64,000 nt of DNA from positions 744,001-808,000 of the forward strand of contig NZ_AP019773.1 of NCBI RefSeq assembly GCF_009936175.1, written 5' to 3'. Below are positions 9,978-19,802 of the stretch, piece after piece. The notes beneath the pieces were generated by a model. That model made no database searches, was not told where the DNA came from, and was given only the letters and a program-made list of their open reading frames with translations. Source of the stretch: Bartonella quintana (lineage in GTDB: Bacteria; Pseudomonadota; Alphaproteobacteria; Rhizobiales; Rhizobiaceae). The first letter of the stretch is position 1. The number at the start of each line of letters is the position of its first letter. A program made the translations under genes and the position numbers.

Positions 9978-11762
9978 ATGCAGCGGTTCCATTATTTTCT
10001 CAATGTTCAATCTTCTGCCTGTGGTCAGGCTTGGTTAGATGCCCTTGATATTCAGGGAATAAATAATGCACGTGCTATTTCTCAAAAATTTGGTTTTCCA
10101 GATGCGTTAGCGCGTGTTCTCTCGGCAAGAGATGTAGATGAATCTGAAGCTGTAGCTTTTATCAATCCAACCTTGCGCACGCTAATGCCTGATCCAGAAA
10201 GTTTTATGGATATGCAATGCGCAGCAGAGCGCATCGTTAAAGCTATTCTGAATCAAGAGAAGGTTGCTGTTTTTGGTGATTATGATGTTGATGGTGCGTG
10301 TTCATCAGCCCTCATAGCGCGCTTTCTACGTTATTTCGAAATAGAAGTAAAAATTTATATTCCTGATCGTATTATTGAAGGATATGGTCCAAATGAACAA
10401 GCAATGAGGATGTTAGTACAAAAAGGTGCTCATTTGATTATCACCGTTGATTGTGGCGCGAACAGTCCAGATGCAGTAAGAGCAGCTAGGTTGGAAGGTG
10501 CTGATGTTGTGGTTTTAGATCATCATCAAATGACAGAGGTTCATCAGGAAGCTGTTGCACTGGTCAACCCTAATCGCCCGGACGATTTTTCTGGACAGGG
10601 GCATTTATGTGCTGCTGGTGTTGTCTTTGTTACGTTAGCGTGGGTTAATCATTTATTGCGAAAAAAAAAGTTTGGAGAGAAGCTTCCTGACCTTCTCAGT
10701 ATGCTTGATCTTGTTGCATTGGCAACCATATGTGATGTTGTTCCATTACAAGGTGTTAATCGTGCTTTTGTGGTTAAAGGACTCCAAGTTGCTCGTTCCA
10801 TGCATAATTTCGGGATAGCAGCTTTAACAAAGGTTGCGCATATAGATGAGCCACTCAATAGTTTTCATTTAGGTTTTTTGTTAGGTCCTAGAATTAATGC
10901 AGGAGGGCGTATTGGAGACCAGGCTTTGGGCGCGCGTTTGCTCTGCTGTGAGGATAAAGACGAAGCTGACAAAATAGCAGAACGATTGGATCGTCTTAAT
11001 CAAGAACGCCAAGAAATGGAGGGTGTTCAATTAGCACAAGCAGAATCTTATATTGATTCCCTTTATCAAGAAAGAGAAACACCAATGTCAATTGTGATTG
11101 CTCATCAAGAATGGCATCCAGGAATTATTGGTATTCTTGCATCCCGTTTAAAAGAACGTTTTTTTTGTCCTGTTTTTTCCATTGCTTTGAAAGAGGATGG
11201 AAGCGGTGTAGGATCAGGACGCTCCATTGAGGGTATAGATTTAGGAGCACTTGTTCGTGAAGCTGTTATGTTAAATTTATTAGAAAAGGGTGGGGGACAT
11301 AGTATGGCAGCTGGAATTACGATCCAATCGACAAAAATTGAAATCTTCCGAGAATGGCTGGAAAAAAAAGTTTCTTTAATGGTTTCACGGTTGCGTGCTA
11401 AAAAATCTCTTAGCATAGATGGTTGTCTTTCTGCTTCTGGTGCCAATCAAGCGCTTTTTGATATGATCGAAAAAGCAGGGCCATTTGGTTCAGGGAATAC
11501 TACACCGGTTTTTGTTCTTCCCTCTCATCGGTTAATTAATCTGTGTGAAGTTGGAAAAGGGCATCTTCGCCTTGTTATCTCTAATATGGAAGGAAAAAAA
11601 CTGCAAGGAATAGCATTTCGTGCTATGGGAACACCGCTTGGTTACTTTCTTTCTGAAAATATTGGTGAAATGATCCATGTGGCTGGTAATCTTAGTTTGA
11701 ATTATTGGAATGGAACTATCAATCCACAACTGCGCGTTATTGACGCAGCAGCAGTGGTTTGA
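9978..11762 (+). CDS. recJ: Single-stranded-DNA-specific exonuclease RecJ
   Basis: RecJ is a 5'-to-3' single-strand exonuclease acting in RecF-pathway recombination, mismatch repair and base-excision repair. The 594-residue product has the DHH-family metal motifs: GDYDVDG (residues 100-106), VDCG (157-160), DHH (181-183), and RINAGGRIG near residue 305. The DHHA1 region includes the GGGHSMAAG motif near 437. The C-terminal part matches the OB-like RecJ domain. Length is close to the family norm of about 580. The gene is divergent from rplM and convergent with parE, with only 20 bases between stops. Confidence 0.95.
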   Translation: MQRFHYFLNVQSSACGQAWLDALDIQGINNARAISQKFGFPDALARVLSARDVDESEAVAFINPTLRTLMPDPESFMDMQCAAERIVKAILNQEKVAVFGDYDVDGACSSALIARFLRYFEIEVKIYIPDRIIEGYGPNEQAMRMLVQKGAHLIITVDCGANSPDAVRAARLEGADVVVLDHHQMTEVHQEAVALVNPNRPDDFSGQGHLCAAGVVFVTLAWVNHLLRKKKFGEKLPDLLSMLDLVALATICDVVPLQGVNRAFVVKGLQVARSMHNFGIAALTKVAHIDEPLNSFHLGFLLGPRINAGGRIGDQALGARLLCCEDKDEADKIAERLDRLNQERQEMEGVQLAQAESYIDSLYQERETPMSIVIAHQEWHPGIIGILASRLKERFFCPVFSIALKEDGSGVGSGRSIEGIDLGALVREAVMLNLLEKGGGHSMAAGITIQSTKIEIFREWLEKKVSLMVSRLRAKKSLSIDGCLSASGANQALFDMIEKAGPFGSGNTTPVFVLPSHRLINLCEVGKGHLRLVISNMEGKKLQGIAFRAMGTPLGYFLSENIGEMIHVAGNLSLNYWNGTINPQLRVIDAAAVV

Positions 11763-11782
11763 GCGAGATATTTTTTTGAAAA

Positions 11783-13840
11783 TTAGATGTCTAGATTGGA
11801 AGCAAAAGTAGAATTTTCTTGTATGAATCGAAATCGTGCTTCTGATTTCGTTCCCATTAAGCTTTCTACTGTATGTTTAGTTTCTTGCATTTCTGCTATA
11901 TCAATAGAAACGCGTAGCAGTGTACGTTTTTGAGGATGCATAGTCGTTTCTTTAAGCTGTTCAGCGCGCATTTCTCCAAGTCCTTTAAAACGTCCAATTT
12001 CGATTTTAGCTTTTCCGGTAAATTCAGTTTTTAGCAATTCATTCTTATGGGTGTCGTCACGTGCATAAGCGACTTTTCCCCCTTGCGATATTCTGTAAAG
12101 GGGAGGGACAGCAAGGTATAAATGTCCTTGACGAATAAGATCCGGCATTTCTTGAAAAAAGAAGGTAATAAGGAGTGAGGCAATATGAGCACCATCAACA
12201 TCCGCATCTGTCATAATAATAATACGTTCATATCTGAGATCTTTTTCGCGATAATTAGAGCGCGTTCCACATCCAAGAGCAAGTATAAGATCACCAATTG
12301 TTTGGCTTGAGTTCATTTTCTCGTGTGCAGCACTGGCTACATTTAAGATTTTTCCACGAAGAGGTAAAATTGCTTGGTTTGCTCTGTTGCGTGCTTGTTT
12401 AGCGGAACCACCAGCCGAGTCACCTTCAACAATAAATAATTCCGCACCAGCAGCACAGTTTTGGCTACAATCTGCCAGTTTACCGGGGAGACGTAATTTA
12501 CGTACAGCAGTTTTTCGGTTTATTTCTCTGTCTTGGCGTCGTCTGATGCGTTCTTCAGCACGCTCAATAACCCAATCAAGAAGTTTTGTTGATTCTTGTG
12601 GAGAATTTGTCAGCCAATGGTCGAAAGGATCGCGTATTGCATTCTCAACGATACGCTGTGCTTCGATTGTTGCTAATCGATCTTTGGTTTGTCCAACAAA
12701 TTCAGGATTTTTGATGAAAACTGAAAGTATTGCAGCCGTTGAAATCATAACATCATCGGATGTAATAACAGCAGCACGCTTGTTGCCTATTAACTCAGCA
12801 TAGGATTTCAATCCGCGCAAAAGAGCTTGACGCAGTCCTATTTCGTGTGTTCCTCCTTCTCTGGTAGGAATCGTATTGCAGTAAGACTGTACGTAAGGAT
12901 TGCCACCATGCCAAGCAATAGCCCATTCAACTGAGCTATGATCATTATAGTGTTTTGTTTTGCCAGAAAAAATTTCCGATGTTACCCGATATTCATCTTT
13001 CAGTGACGAGAGTAAATAATCTTTAAGTCCATCAGGGAAGTGGAAAACAGCTTTTTCGGGAATATTCTTTGTTCCTTCAAGTATGACAGGATCGCAATTC
13101 CAACGAATTTTTACACCGCCAAAAAGATAGGCCTTGGAGCGCGCCATCTCATAAATTTTTTCTGGATCAAAAGCTGCTTTTTCGCCAAAAATTTCGCTAT
13201 CAGGATGAAACCGAACGCGTGTACCACGACGATTATAAACATAACCCAAATCTTCCAACCTAGATTGAGGAATACCACGTGAGAAGCGTTGTCGGTAAAG
13301 TTTTCGTTCTCGTGCTACTTCAACTTCCATATCATCAGAAAGAGCATTGACGACAGAAATTCCTACTCCGTGTAACCCACCAGCAGTTTGATAAGCTTTT
13401 CCATCAAATTTTCCACCTGAATGGAGTTGCGTCATAATGACTTCAAGAGTAGATTTGTCCAACATTTGAGGATGATTTTCAACAGGAATGCCGCGTCCAT
13501 TATCTGTAACAGTTAAATAACCGTTTTTCTCTAAGGACACGTCAATTAAGTCTGCATAACCAGCCACCGCTTCATCCATGGCATTGTCAATAATTTCAGC
13601 AAACAAATGATGCAGTGCCTTACTGTCTGTTCCACCAATATACATTCCAGGGCGTAAACGTACGGGCTCTAAGCCCTTAAGCACGCGAATAGAGAGGGCA
13701 TTATAGTTATCTTCTTGCGTATCTTTTTTCGAAGTCATTGCTTCTGAGCTCATTGAAGGCTTCAGATTTTTTTCTTTTGTGTTTATCTGAGATTGAGCCT
13801 TATTTAAAATACTAAAAAGATCTTTGTTTTTATCGCTCAT
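11783..13840 (-). CDS. parE: DNA topoisomerase IV subunit B
   Basis: ParE is the ATPase subunit that works with ParC to decatenate chromosomes. Visible in the 685 residues are the GHKL ATP-binding motifs (EIIDNAMDEA at about 82-91, NGRGIPV, GGLHGVGISVVNALS). The Toprim motifs are EGDSAGGSAKQARNR and TDADVDGAHI. The C-terminal KGLGEMRAEQLKETTM is the usual subunit-B tail. The protein lacks the long insertion of many GyrB proteins, and Toprim directly precedes the tail, as in ParE. The N-terminal 45 residues are low complexity and typical of rhizobial ParE. The gene is alone between recJ and lipB. Confidence 0.94.
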   Translation of the reverse strand: MSDKNKDLFSILNKAQSQINTKEKNLKPSMSSEAMTSKKDTQEDNYNALSIRVLKGLEPVRLRPGMYIGGTDSKALHHLFAEIIDNAMDEAVAGYADLIDVSLEKNGYLTVTDNGRGIPVENHPQMLDKSTLEVIMTQLHSGGKFDGKAYQTAGGLHGVGISVVNALSDDMEVEVARERKLYRQRFSRGIPQSRLEDLGYVYNRRGTRVRFHPDSEIFGEKAAFDPEKIYEMARSKAYLFGGVKIRWNCDPVILEGTKNIPEKAVFHFPDGLKDYLLSSLKDEYRVTSEIFSGKTKHYNDHSSVEWAIAWHGGNPYVQSYCNTIPTREGGTHEIGLRQALLRGLKSYAELIGNKRAAVITSDDVMISTAAILSVFIKNPEFVGQTKDRLATIEAQRIVENAIRDPFDHWLTNSPQESTKLLDWVIERAEERIRRRQDREINRKTAVRKLRLPGKLADCSQNCAAGAELFIVEGDSAGGSAKQARNRANQAILPLRGKILNVASAAHEKMNSSQTIGDLILALGCGTRSNYREKDLRYERIIIMTDADVDGAHIASLLITFFFQEMPDLIRQGHLYLAVPPLYRISQGGKVAYARDDTHKNELLKTEFTGKAKIEIGRFKGLGEMRAEQLKETTMHPQKRTLLRVSIDIAEMQETKHTVESLMGTKSEARFRFIQENSTFASNLDI

Positions 13841-13923
13841 GGCGTTTGATTATCTACCTCATTAAAATAAAATCTTAATAAAAATAAATTTTATGCCTGT
13901 TTTTTATTTAAAAATCAATGCAC

Positions 13924-14661
13924 TTAAGAAACATCAATTGTTGGACCAAAAATTTGTTCAAATGCTTGTTTCAGAGCAATATCAATATCGTGCATTGTTA
14001 CAGAGAAACCTAGATCAAGAAAGCTGGTTACACCGTGCTCTGTGATTCCACAGGGAACAATCCCTGAATAATGCGCTAGATTAGGATTAACATTGATGGA
14101 AACGCCATGAAAGCTGACCCATTTGCGTACACGGATTCCAATAGCTGCGATTTTATCTTCGGGAGAGAAACCGCTTTGTGTGAATGGGTAATTGGGTCGT
14201 TTAACCCAGACACCAACCCGATCTTCGCGGCGTTCGCCTTTAATATTAAATTTTGCAAGCGTCTGTATGATCCATTCTTCTAATGCACCAATAAAGGCAC
14301 GGATGTCTTGTCTTCGGCGTTTAAGATCAAGCATAATATAAGCAATACGTTGCCCTGGACCATGATATGTAAATTCACCACCACGGCCTGCCTCATAAAC
14401 TGGGAATAAATGAGGTGCTAAAAGGTCTTTTTTCTTCGCACTTGTGCCAGCTGTATAAAGGGAAGGATGTTCAAGAAGCCAAACCTGTTCAGGCGCATTT
14501 TGTGCAAAAATGTTTTCTACATGCTCTTGCATATAATGCAGTGCTTCAGGATACTCGATCAAGTTATTACTTATTTTCCATTCAACAGGTGGATTGCCGG
14601 GGATTGTTTTAAAGTGATGTAGTAAGTGATTACGATCAGGACGTTTCAATTCAAATGGCAT
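13924..14661 (-). CDS. lipB: Octanoyltransferase LipB
   Basis: LipB moves octanoyl from acyl carrier protein to lipoyl domains, the first step of lipoate synthesis needed by pyruvate and 2-oxoglutarate dehydrogenases. The 245-residue product shows the family signature [13 protein letters not shown] (about 92-104), the block [17 protein letters not shown] near 175-191, and IVPCGI with the catalytic cysteine near residue 204. The ATG at 14661 begins MPFELKR. It stands alone, about 80 bases downstream of parE. Confidence 0.95.
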   Translation of the reverse strand: MPFELKRPDRNHLLHHFKTIPGNPPVEWKISNNLIEYPEALHYMQEHVENIFAQNAPEQVWLLEHPSLYTAGTSAKKKDLLAPHLFPVYEAGRGGEFTYHGPGQRIAYIMLDLKRRRQDIRAFIGALEEWIIQTLAKFNIKGERREDRVGVWVKRPNYPFTQSGFSPEDKIAAIGIRVRKWVSFHGVSINVNPNLAHYSGIVPCGITEHGVTSFLDLGFSVTMHDIDIALKQAFEQIFGPTIDVS

Positions 14662-14813
14662 GAGTAATATTTATTTTGGTATTCGCAGTTTGTGTTGTAG
14701 TTAGTAAACGTAATTGCAGAGTAAGATATGAAATTGTTTATTAAAATTGAGATAATATGATAATGAATTTTAATCTTAAGAAAATTCGCTACGCCCAACA
14801 ATTTACGCTCATT

Positions 14814-15668
14814 TTACCATCTTCCTGTCGCACCACCCCCACCGGATGATCCACCGCCACCCCTGAATCTCCCTCCTCTTGAATGACTACCAAAGATTCC
14901 ACTAAAGCGTTTGCCGCTAGCACTTAAGTTTAAAAACCAAGGTGTAAAGACGATACCCATCCAGAGATATCTTTGTGGGCCTATTTTTTTCCCAAAAATC
15001 ATTGCAAGAATGGGCAAACCAACCATTATAAAAAGAACTAAAAATATGATTACATTGGTGACCATTTCTTCTTTTTTAGCTTGTTTACGTTTTTCTTCAA
15101 TATTTTTATTTTTCTCATTGATTCTAAAAGAAAAATAAGAGTTATTTTCTGTAATGACTTTGATAATTGCATTAACTGCTTCGACAATGCCTTTTTGATA
15201 GTTTCCTTCACGAAAATTGGGAAGAATGAAGGTATTAATGATGACTGCAGAAGTGGCGTCTGTTAGTGTGCCTTCCAAACCATACCCCACTTCAATACGT
15301 ACTATGCGTTCATTTGGTGCAATTAATAGCAATACACCGTTATTGATCTTTTTTTGACCTAATTTCCATGTGCGGAAAAGAGAATTACTGTATGTTTCTA
15401 TATCAATTCCTGAAAGGGTAGGGAGAGTAACAATAACAATTTGATCTCCAGTTTTTTCTTCGAGAACAGCTAATTGTTTTGTTAAATTTTCCTTTGTTGT
15501 ATTATCGAGCAAATGAGCCACATCGTTAACATAGCCAGTTAAGGGAGAAAATTTTGTTTGTGAACAAGCAACATTTCCCAATGCAGCAACCAAATACAGA
15601 AAGCCCATAAAAGCACATAAAGATGGAAAAACATTGTGTTGCGTAAAATATCGAAAGGATTTCATCAA
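14814..15668 (-). CDS. TPM-domain membrane protein (YgcG family)
   Basis: The TPM domain (DUF477) occurs in membrane-anchored proteins of uncertain role; plant Psb32 is a relative. The 284-residue product has an N-terminal hydrophobic signal segment (about 14-36), a TPM domain (about 42-170, with TGYVNDVAHLLD at its start, GDQIVIVTLP and RIVRIEVGYGLEG), a basic linker, and a transmembrane helix near 205-225. A glycine-rich tail (SRGGRFRGGGGSSGGGG) closes the protein, as in other YgcG proteins. Its ATG overlaps the lemA stop by four bases (ATGA), so the two are translationally coupled. LemA and TPM proteins are commonly paired, but their joint function is not established. Confidence 0.87.
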   Translation of the reverse strand: MMKSFRYFTQHNVFPSLCAFMGFLYLVAALGNVACSQTKFSPLTGYVNDVAHLLDNTTKENLTKQLAVLEEKTGDQIVIVTLPTLSGIDIETYSNSLFRTWKLGQKKINNGVLLLIAPNERIVRIEVGYGLEGTLTDATSAVIINTFILPNFREGNYQKGIVEAVNAIIKVITENNSYFSFRINEKNKNIEEKRKQAKKEEMVTNVIIFLVLFIMVGLPILAMIFGKKIGPQRYLWMGIVFTPWFLNLSASGKRFSGIFGSHSRGGRFRGGGGSSGGGGATGRW

Positions 15669-16309
15669 TTAAAATTGATCTTTGGTGTTTGTTCGCTATT
15701 GGTATCGATAGTAAATGTTGGCATAGGTTTTGCATCGCGAAACCATAATTTTGCCCAAAGCATTGTTGGCATTGTCTTTAGGCTAGTATTATATATACGG
15801 ACTGATTCGATATAATCACGGCGAGCAAGAGAGATACGGTTTTCAGTTCCTTCTAATTGTGATTGAAGAGCGAGAAAATTCTGATTTGCTTTGAGATCAG
15901 GATAATTTTCAACAACAGCCATAAGACGCGAAAGTGCGCTTGATAAATTTGCTTGATTTTTGAGATATTGCTGCATTATTTGTGGCTCAGTTAACATATC
16001 GGCATTAATATTTACTTGCGCTACCTTTGCACGTGCTTCGACAACATTTGTAAAAACAGCTTGTTCGTGGGATGTGTAAGCTTTGACAGTTTCTACGAGA
16101 TTGGGAATGAGATCTGCACGACGTTGATATTGATTCAATACTTCGCTCCATGTTGCACGTACTTTTTCTTCATTCGTTGGTATCGTATTAAACTCGCAGC
16201 CACTTAAAGATGGTATTAAAAATGCTAAGAAAATAGCAATTAAGAATCGTCTTAACATTTTAATTACAGGATAAGAAAGTCTAATTGAAGCAGTTCGTAC
16301 ATTTAACAT
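15665..16309 (-). CDS. lemA: LemA family lipoprotein
   Basis: LemA proteins are membrane-anchored helical proteins of unknown biochemical role. This 214-residue protein has a hydrophobic signal (about 20-36) ending in a lipobox (LSGC, Cys38), then the LemA domain with the signature NQYQRRADLIPNLVETVKAY and YPDLKANQNFLALQSQLEGT. It ends in the usual FRDAKP segment. The start at 16309 has a GGAG eight bases upstream; an internal ATG at 16258 would give a more standard lipoprotein leader but lacks a clear ribosome-binding site. It is the first gene of a two-gene operon with the TPM-domain protein. Confidence 0.88.
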   Translation of the reverse strand: MLNVRTASIRLSYPVIKMLRRFLIAIFLAFLIPSLSGCEFNTIPTNEEKVRATWSEVLNQYQRRADLIPNLVETVKAYTSHEQAVFTNVVEARAKVAQVNINADMLTEPQIMQQYLKNQANLSSALSRLMAVVENYPDLKANQNFLALQSQLEGTENRISLARRDYIESVRIYNTSLKTMPTMLWAKLWFRDAKPMPTFTIDTNSEQTPKINFN

Positions 16310-16900
16310 AAATATATCTCCGCAGCTATTTTATGTGTAATATAGGATGTATCTTTTCGATGAAAAGTACTGTGAATTTTATAAAAAACATTTGATGAAA
16401 AAAACGTGTCTTTATGAGTTTCTATTGTGTTTAAGTGATTGGTTAATATTAAAATAATAACTTATATTGTGTAAATATTAAGTGTCAATTATGCTTGAAC
16501 AGGTTAAGCTCTTCCTGCCTTTTGATTAAGAAATCACTTATGTTTTAGAGATAACAATAGGAGAAAAAGTTTTGGATGAGCTTAGAGGATTCTGGAGATA
16601 AAAATTTGAAAATCTTACCCTAACAGTTAAAAAATATAAGTGCCCAAGTTGGTTCGGGGGCAAAATCCAAGCCTATTTACCACAATTTGCGGGTACTTAA
16701 TCATGCAAATTTCCCTGTAAAAGAGCAAAGAGACAAAGACCTTGCCGTTCATCATCATCAAAATGTTATGGTGTATGTCCATAGCGCGCGTGATCCTGCT
16801 ATGACCGGTCATGCCGGTCAGTCATGTTTTGCAATGGGCTCAAGCTAATGCATTGTATGGGGGAACAGAATGACTGCCATTCCCAAAACCATTCAAAGAG
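16310..16900 (+). pseudogene. Prophage debris, upstream part
   Basis: About 200 bases upstream of lemA hold no gene. From about 16620 the sequence shows coding-like pieces in several frames, for example NHANFPVKEQRDKDL and MVYVHSARDPAMTGHAGQ, all interrupted by stops. Their closeness to the tail and lysozyme relics that follow suggests a decayed phage structural gene, but I cannot name it. Confidence 0.35.
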
Positions 16901-16929
16901 CCAAGTCCGTTTAGATGATCCGTTGGATT

Positions 16930-17100
16930 AATGATATACCTACAGTGCACTGATACGTGAAGCCGTGCTGATCACCAATATTAGCAAAAATCACGATTAT
17001 ATTAGTCGCTCTGGTCAATCACAACGCATTCGCTATTCAATCAGTCTTTTGCCGTTTTTTGATGGGGGGAAACTGCAAGAACGATATCAAGAGGGACAAT
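16930..17100 (+). pseudogene. Phage tail protein relic (P2 gpU-like)
   Basis: One open piece contains AVLITNISKNHDYISRSGQ followed by SQRIRYSISLLPFFDGGK. This resembles the C-terminal half of P2 gpU-type tail proteins, where a statement about the measured signal is followed by a beta-strand block of the form IEFSLxLRRY. The upstream half is missing or out of frame. The assignment rests on pattern memory and is weak, though the next relic and the lysozyme are consistent with a P2-like tail and lysis cluster. Confidence 0.35.
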
Positions 17101-17104
17101 ACCC

Positions 17105-17300
17105 ATGAAGATACCAGCAAAGCACCTTTTTGTAGAGCTAAAGGATATGAGCCTAGATCTCATCTGTTCTTAACATGCGATGGCTGTTTTAGCAGACTGT
17201 GCAATTGTAGTGAATGCAGAAAAAGGCATTGAATCTGTATCACAACGGCTATTCTTTAATGCTACTACAGATTGTTACTCTAACGAACTCCTTTAATATG
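17105..17300 (+). pseudogene. Phage tail protein relic (gpX-like, LysM-type)
   Basis: An ATG at 17105 opens MKIPAKHLFVELKDMSLDLI and stops. The same frame past the stop reads CAIVVNAEKGIESVSQRLF. Small P2 gpX tail proteins have the plan 'repeat of the form GDTLDxIC - xxYYG - VVEAVLxANPGL', which this resembles, and in P2-like phages gpX follows gpU. This is a tentative assignment. Confidence 0.3.
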
Positions 17301-17985
17301 ATATCATAAAGCAAGAAATAGAGTCATTAAGAGGTTGTACTCTGCACATGCATCACTTTGATAGAGCAATAGGTATTCTAGGGGGTATTGGCACCTTTGA
17401 TCTTAGGATTATTGTGGAATCAACATCAATTAGAAACTAAGATAACGGGGACACCTTCGAATGGGAAAAAGTAAGAGAGGCAATATGGACGTCTTTCACG
17501 TCTAAGACTTAGTATTATACATAAGAACATAGTAAGATTAATATCTCACATGATTCTAGTTTATTTGAATCCGGATCAGAATCCACACTTTAATGCGTGT
17601 TTTAATTGACTATTTTTATAACTAATTGTTATGAATGAACAAATCATAAAAAGCAAATCATGATGCAAATACTATGATGCATATAAGCATTCAAAAGCAG
17701 CTATCATCATAACAGTTCATAATATTTTTTTATCATAAACTCGATAATCACTGTTAAATGTCATTGTTTGAAATTGTCGATAACATAAATTGCATATATT
17801 TTAAAATTACATCTCGTTTTAAAAGATTGGATTGTTAGCCGCATTTAAAAACAAAATTTTCTGTCACCAAAATGGAGGAGAACAAAATCTACGTCTGTTA
17901 TAGCTATCTTAATCACACTATGTAAGGGATTAATCGTTTAAAACTGTTATAAGCTTATAGGTTTTAATTCATTGAATAGTGGGAA
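17300..17985. other. Prophage remnant, unassigned part
   Basis: A frame at about 17300-17445 reads DIIKQEIESLRGCTLHMHHF and onwards to ESTSIRN before a stop. The rest to 17985 is AT-rich and stop-laden. No gene can be named. Confidence 0.4.
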
Positions 17986-18400
17986 AGGTTGCATTTACAG
18001 GCATGCCAAGATCCGCAGCAATTTGAACCCTTGGTTACAGTCAACAAATGCTGCTGGAAAACCGTTTGTTCGCAAAGGCATGAGTATTATCGAATAAGAA
18101 AGCAGAAAAGATTCTTGATGAAGAAACAATTTGAGAAAGCCGTTGAACAAGCTGTCAAGGTTTCCTTAACCGATGAACAATTCGCGACGTTAGTGTCCTT
18201 TTGCTATAAGGTTGGAACAAAAGCCAAAAGCCTTTTGCGATTCTACCCTATTTAAAAAGCTCAATAACGGGGATTATGATTCTGTTCTGGCGGAATTACA
18301 GAGATGGACCAAAGCAGGAGGTAGACGTTTTCAAGGTCTTGCGAACCGTTGAGCAGCAGAAGCAGGTTTATGAGCAAGAGGGGCTTATATTTTTTCCAAT
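17985..18400 (+). pseudogene. Phage lysozyme (GH24 muramidase) pseudogene
   Basis: Two frames together read as a T4-type phage endolysin that hydrolyses peptidoglycan. The first frame (17989-18255) contains KVSLTDEQFATLVSFCYKVG, which matches the family segment 'LTxxQxDALVSFxFNVG'. After a frameshift near 18235 the second frame gives STLFKKLNNGDYDSVLAELQ and RWTKAGGRRFQGLANR, the family's 'LNxGDYxGAAxEFxRWxxAGG..LxGLxxRR' block. The N-terminal catalytic part (E...GYGHT) is not recognisable. It is therefore frame-broken and inactive. Confidence 0.75.
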
Positions 18401-18454
18401 ACGCAAACAGTGTAAACAGAAGAGTTTACAGGTCTTTTTAAAATAAAAGGCTCT

Positions 18455-18760
18455 AGCGCCGATTATAGGTTCCTGTTCTGGTTTAGGTGGTCTTTTGGCA
18501 GGAATGGTCCAGTTTAATAAGGCATTAGCTGTCGTTATGGTTTTGGCAGCTTGTACAGGTATTGCCGATTGTCTTCAAACGCTTCTTTCAGGAAGCGTTT
18601 ATGATCTGGTGGATAAAAAGAAATCTGATGATAACAGGTGCAGCTTTGGCCATTTTTTAAATGGCTTTAGCAAAATATATTCAAAAACAGAACAAACAGG
18701 GTGAACACTTGTTTGGTTGGGTCAATAATCAGAAAACGAAGTAATCAAAAGAAAGATCTC
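18455..18760 (+). pseudogene. Phage holin-like or small membrane protein relic
   Basis: Directly after the lysozyme relic, a frame at 18495-18704 reads MVQFNKALAVVMVLAACTGI, a single hydrophobic segment followed by a charged tail. A shifted frame then continues with ALAKYIQKQNKQGEHLF. A small membrane protein beside an endolysin suggests a holin or a phage-associated membrane protein; this is inferred mainly from position. Confidence 0.35.
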
Positions 18761-19540
18761 ACAGAAACAGAACAACAGCTGCTTCACAAGGATGATTAAA
18801 ACCTACAAAGGCGTGAAAATGATGTCTTGTTGTGTGAAGCGGATAGCATTCATCATCTTTATGTTTTGTTATCAATTTTGCTCGCCTTATGGACGTACTG
18901 GACAATATCTTCTTACATCTAAAAGTGGCTAACAAGAATTAGATACAGCAAACCTCTCCTTCAAAATAGCGAAAAAATACCTAAAAAAGAAGTTCTGATT
19001 CGCAATAATTGAGGAAAATCTCAAAAAATTTTTTAGAATCACAAGAATATTTCTTCTTCTAACAGAAACTTTGTTTAAATGCTTCTGTCATTTGGTAAAA
19101 TTACGCAAACTTCGCATTGATTGGGCTGAATGTCTTCTAGATATGTCTTCTAAATTGGGTGTGTTGATAACGTTTTTATCTTCTGTAGAGATTGGGAAAA
19201 AGTGTGTACATTTGGAATGGAAGACAAGATCATAGAGCTGTACGATTTAGGTCAAGAGACAGCAGCACTATTGAGAAAAGAAGCAGATGCTTATCATAAG
19301 GATTACCATAAAGCCTTCAGATTCATTGAGCTGTAAAATAATTTTTGGCATGTTTGTTAGAAATTTGCAGTATTTTTCACAACAGAACTTAGCAAAATTC
19401 AAACAATTTCTAGAAAAAGCTAGCAAAAAAGAACGCGCTTTGTAAAGCTAGGTTTGAAAATTCTATTGCCCGCTTTTATTTAGGCATCCCTCATGTTTAA
19501 AAACGCTAACAAAAATAACAGGTTATGCATAATAAAAGAA
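18760..19540. other. Prophage-flank debris before tRNA-Thr
   Basis: Only short interrupted frames are present, for example FCHLVKLRKLRIDWAECLLD at about 19080-19145 on the forward strand. I see no identifiable gene. Confidence 0.4.
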
Positions 19541-19542
19541 CA

Positions 19543-19618
<76 letters not shown>

Positions 19619-19802
19619 ATAATCACATAGGGAGTAGCACAAACTCACAAAAAGGAAAACAGAAAATTATCAGTTTTTGTGCATGTTTTTAAAAACCTAT
19701 ATTATAAAATAATCAGCTTCTTTATTTTTTTATCATCTTTGACAGAAATGTTGGTACTTCATAGAAGCTTTTGTGAGAGAGCTTACCACTTTCATTATGA
19801 GA

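Noticed and set aside
17177-17300. Elongation-factor-like fragment (VVNAEKGIE)
   Set aside because: The match to GTPase factors is short and by chance possible. Position between tail and lysozyme relics favours a gpX-type tail protein.
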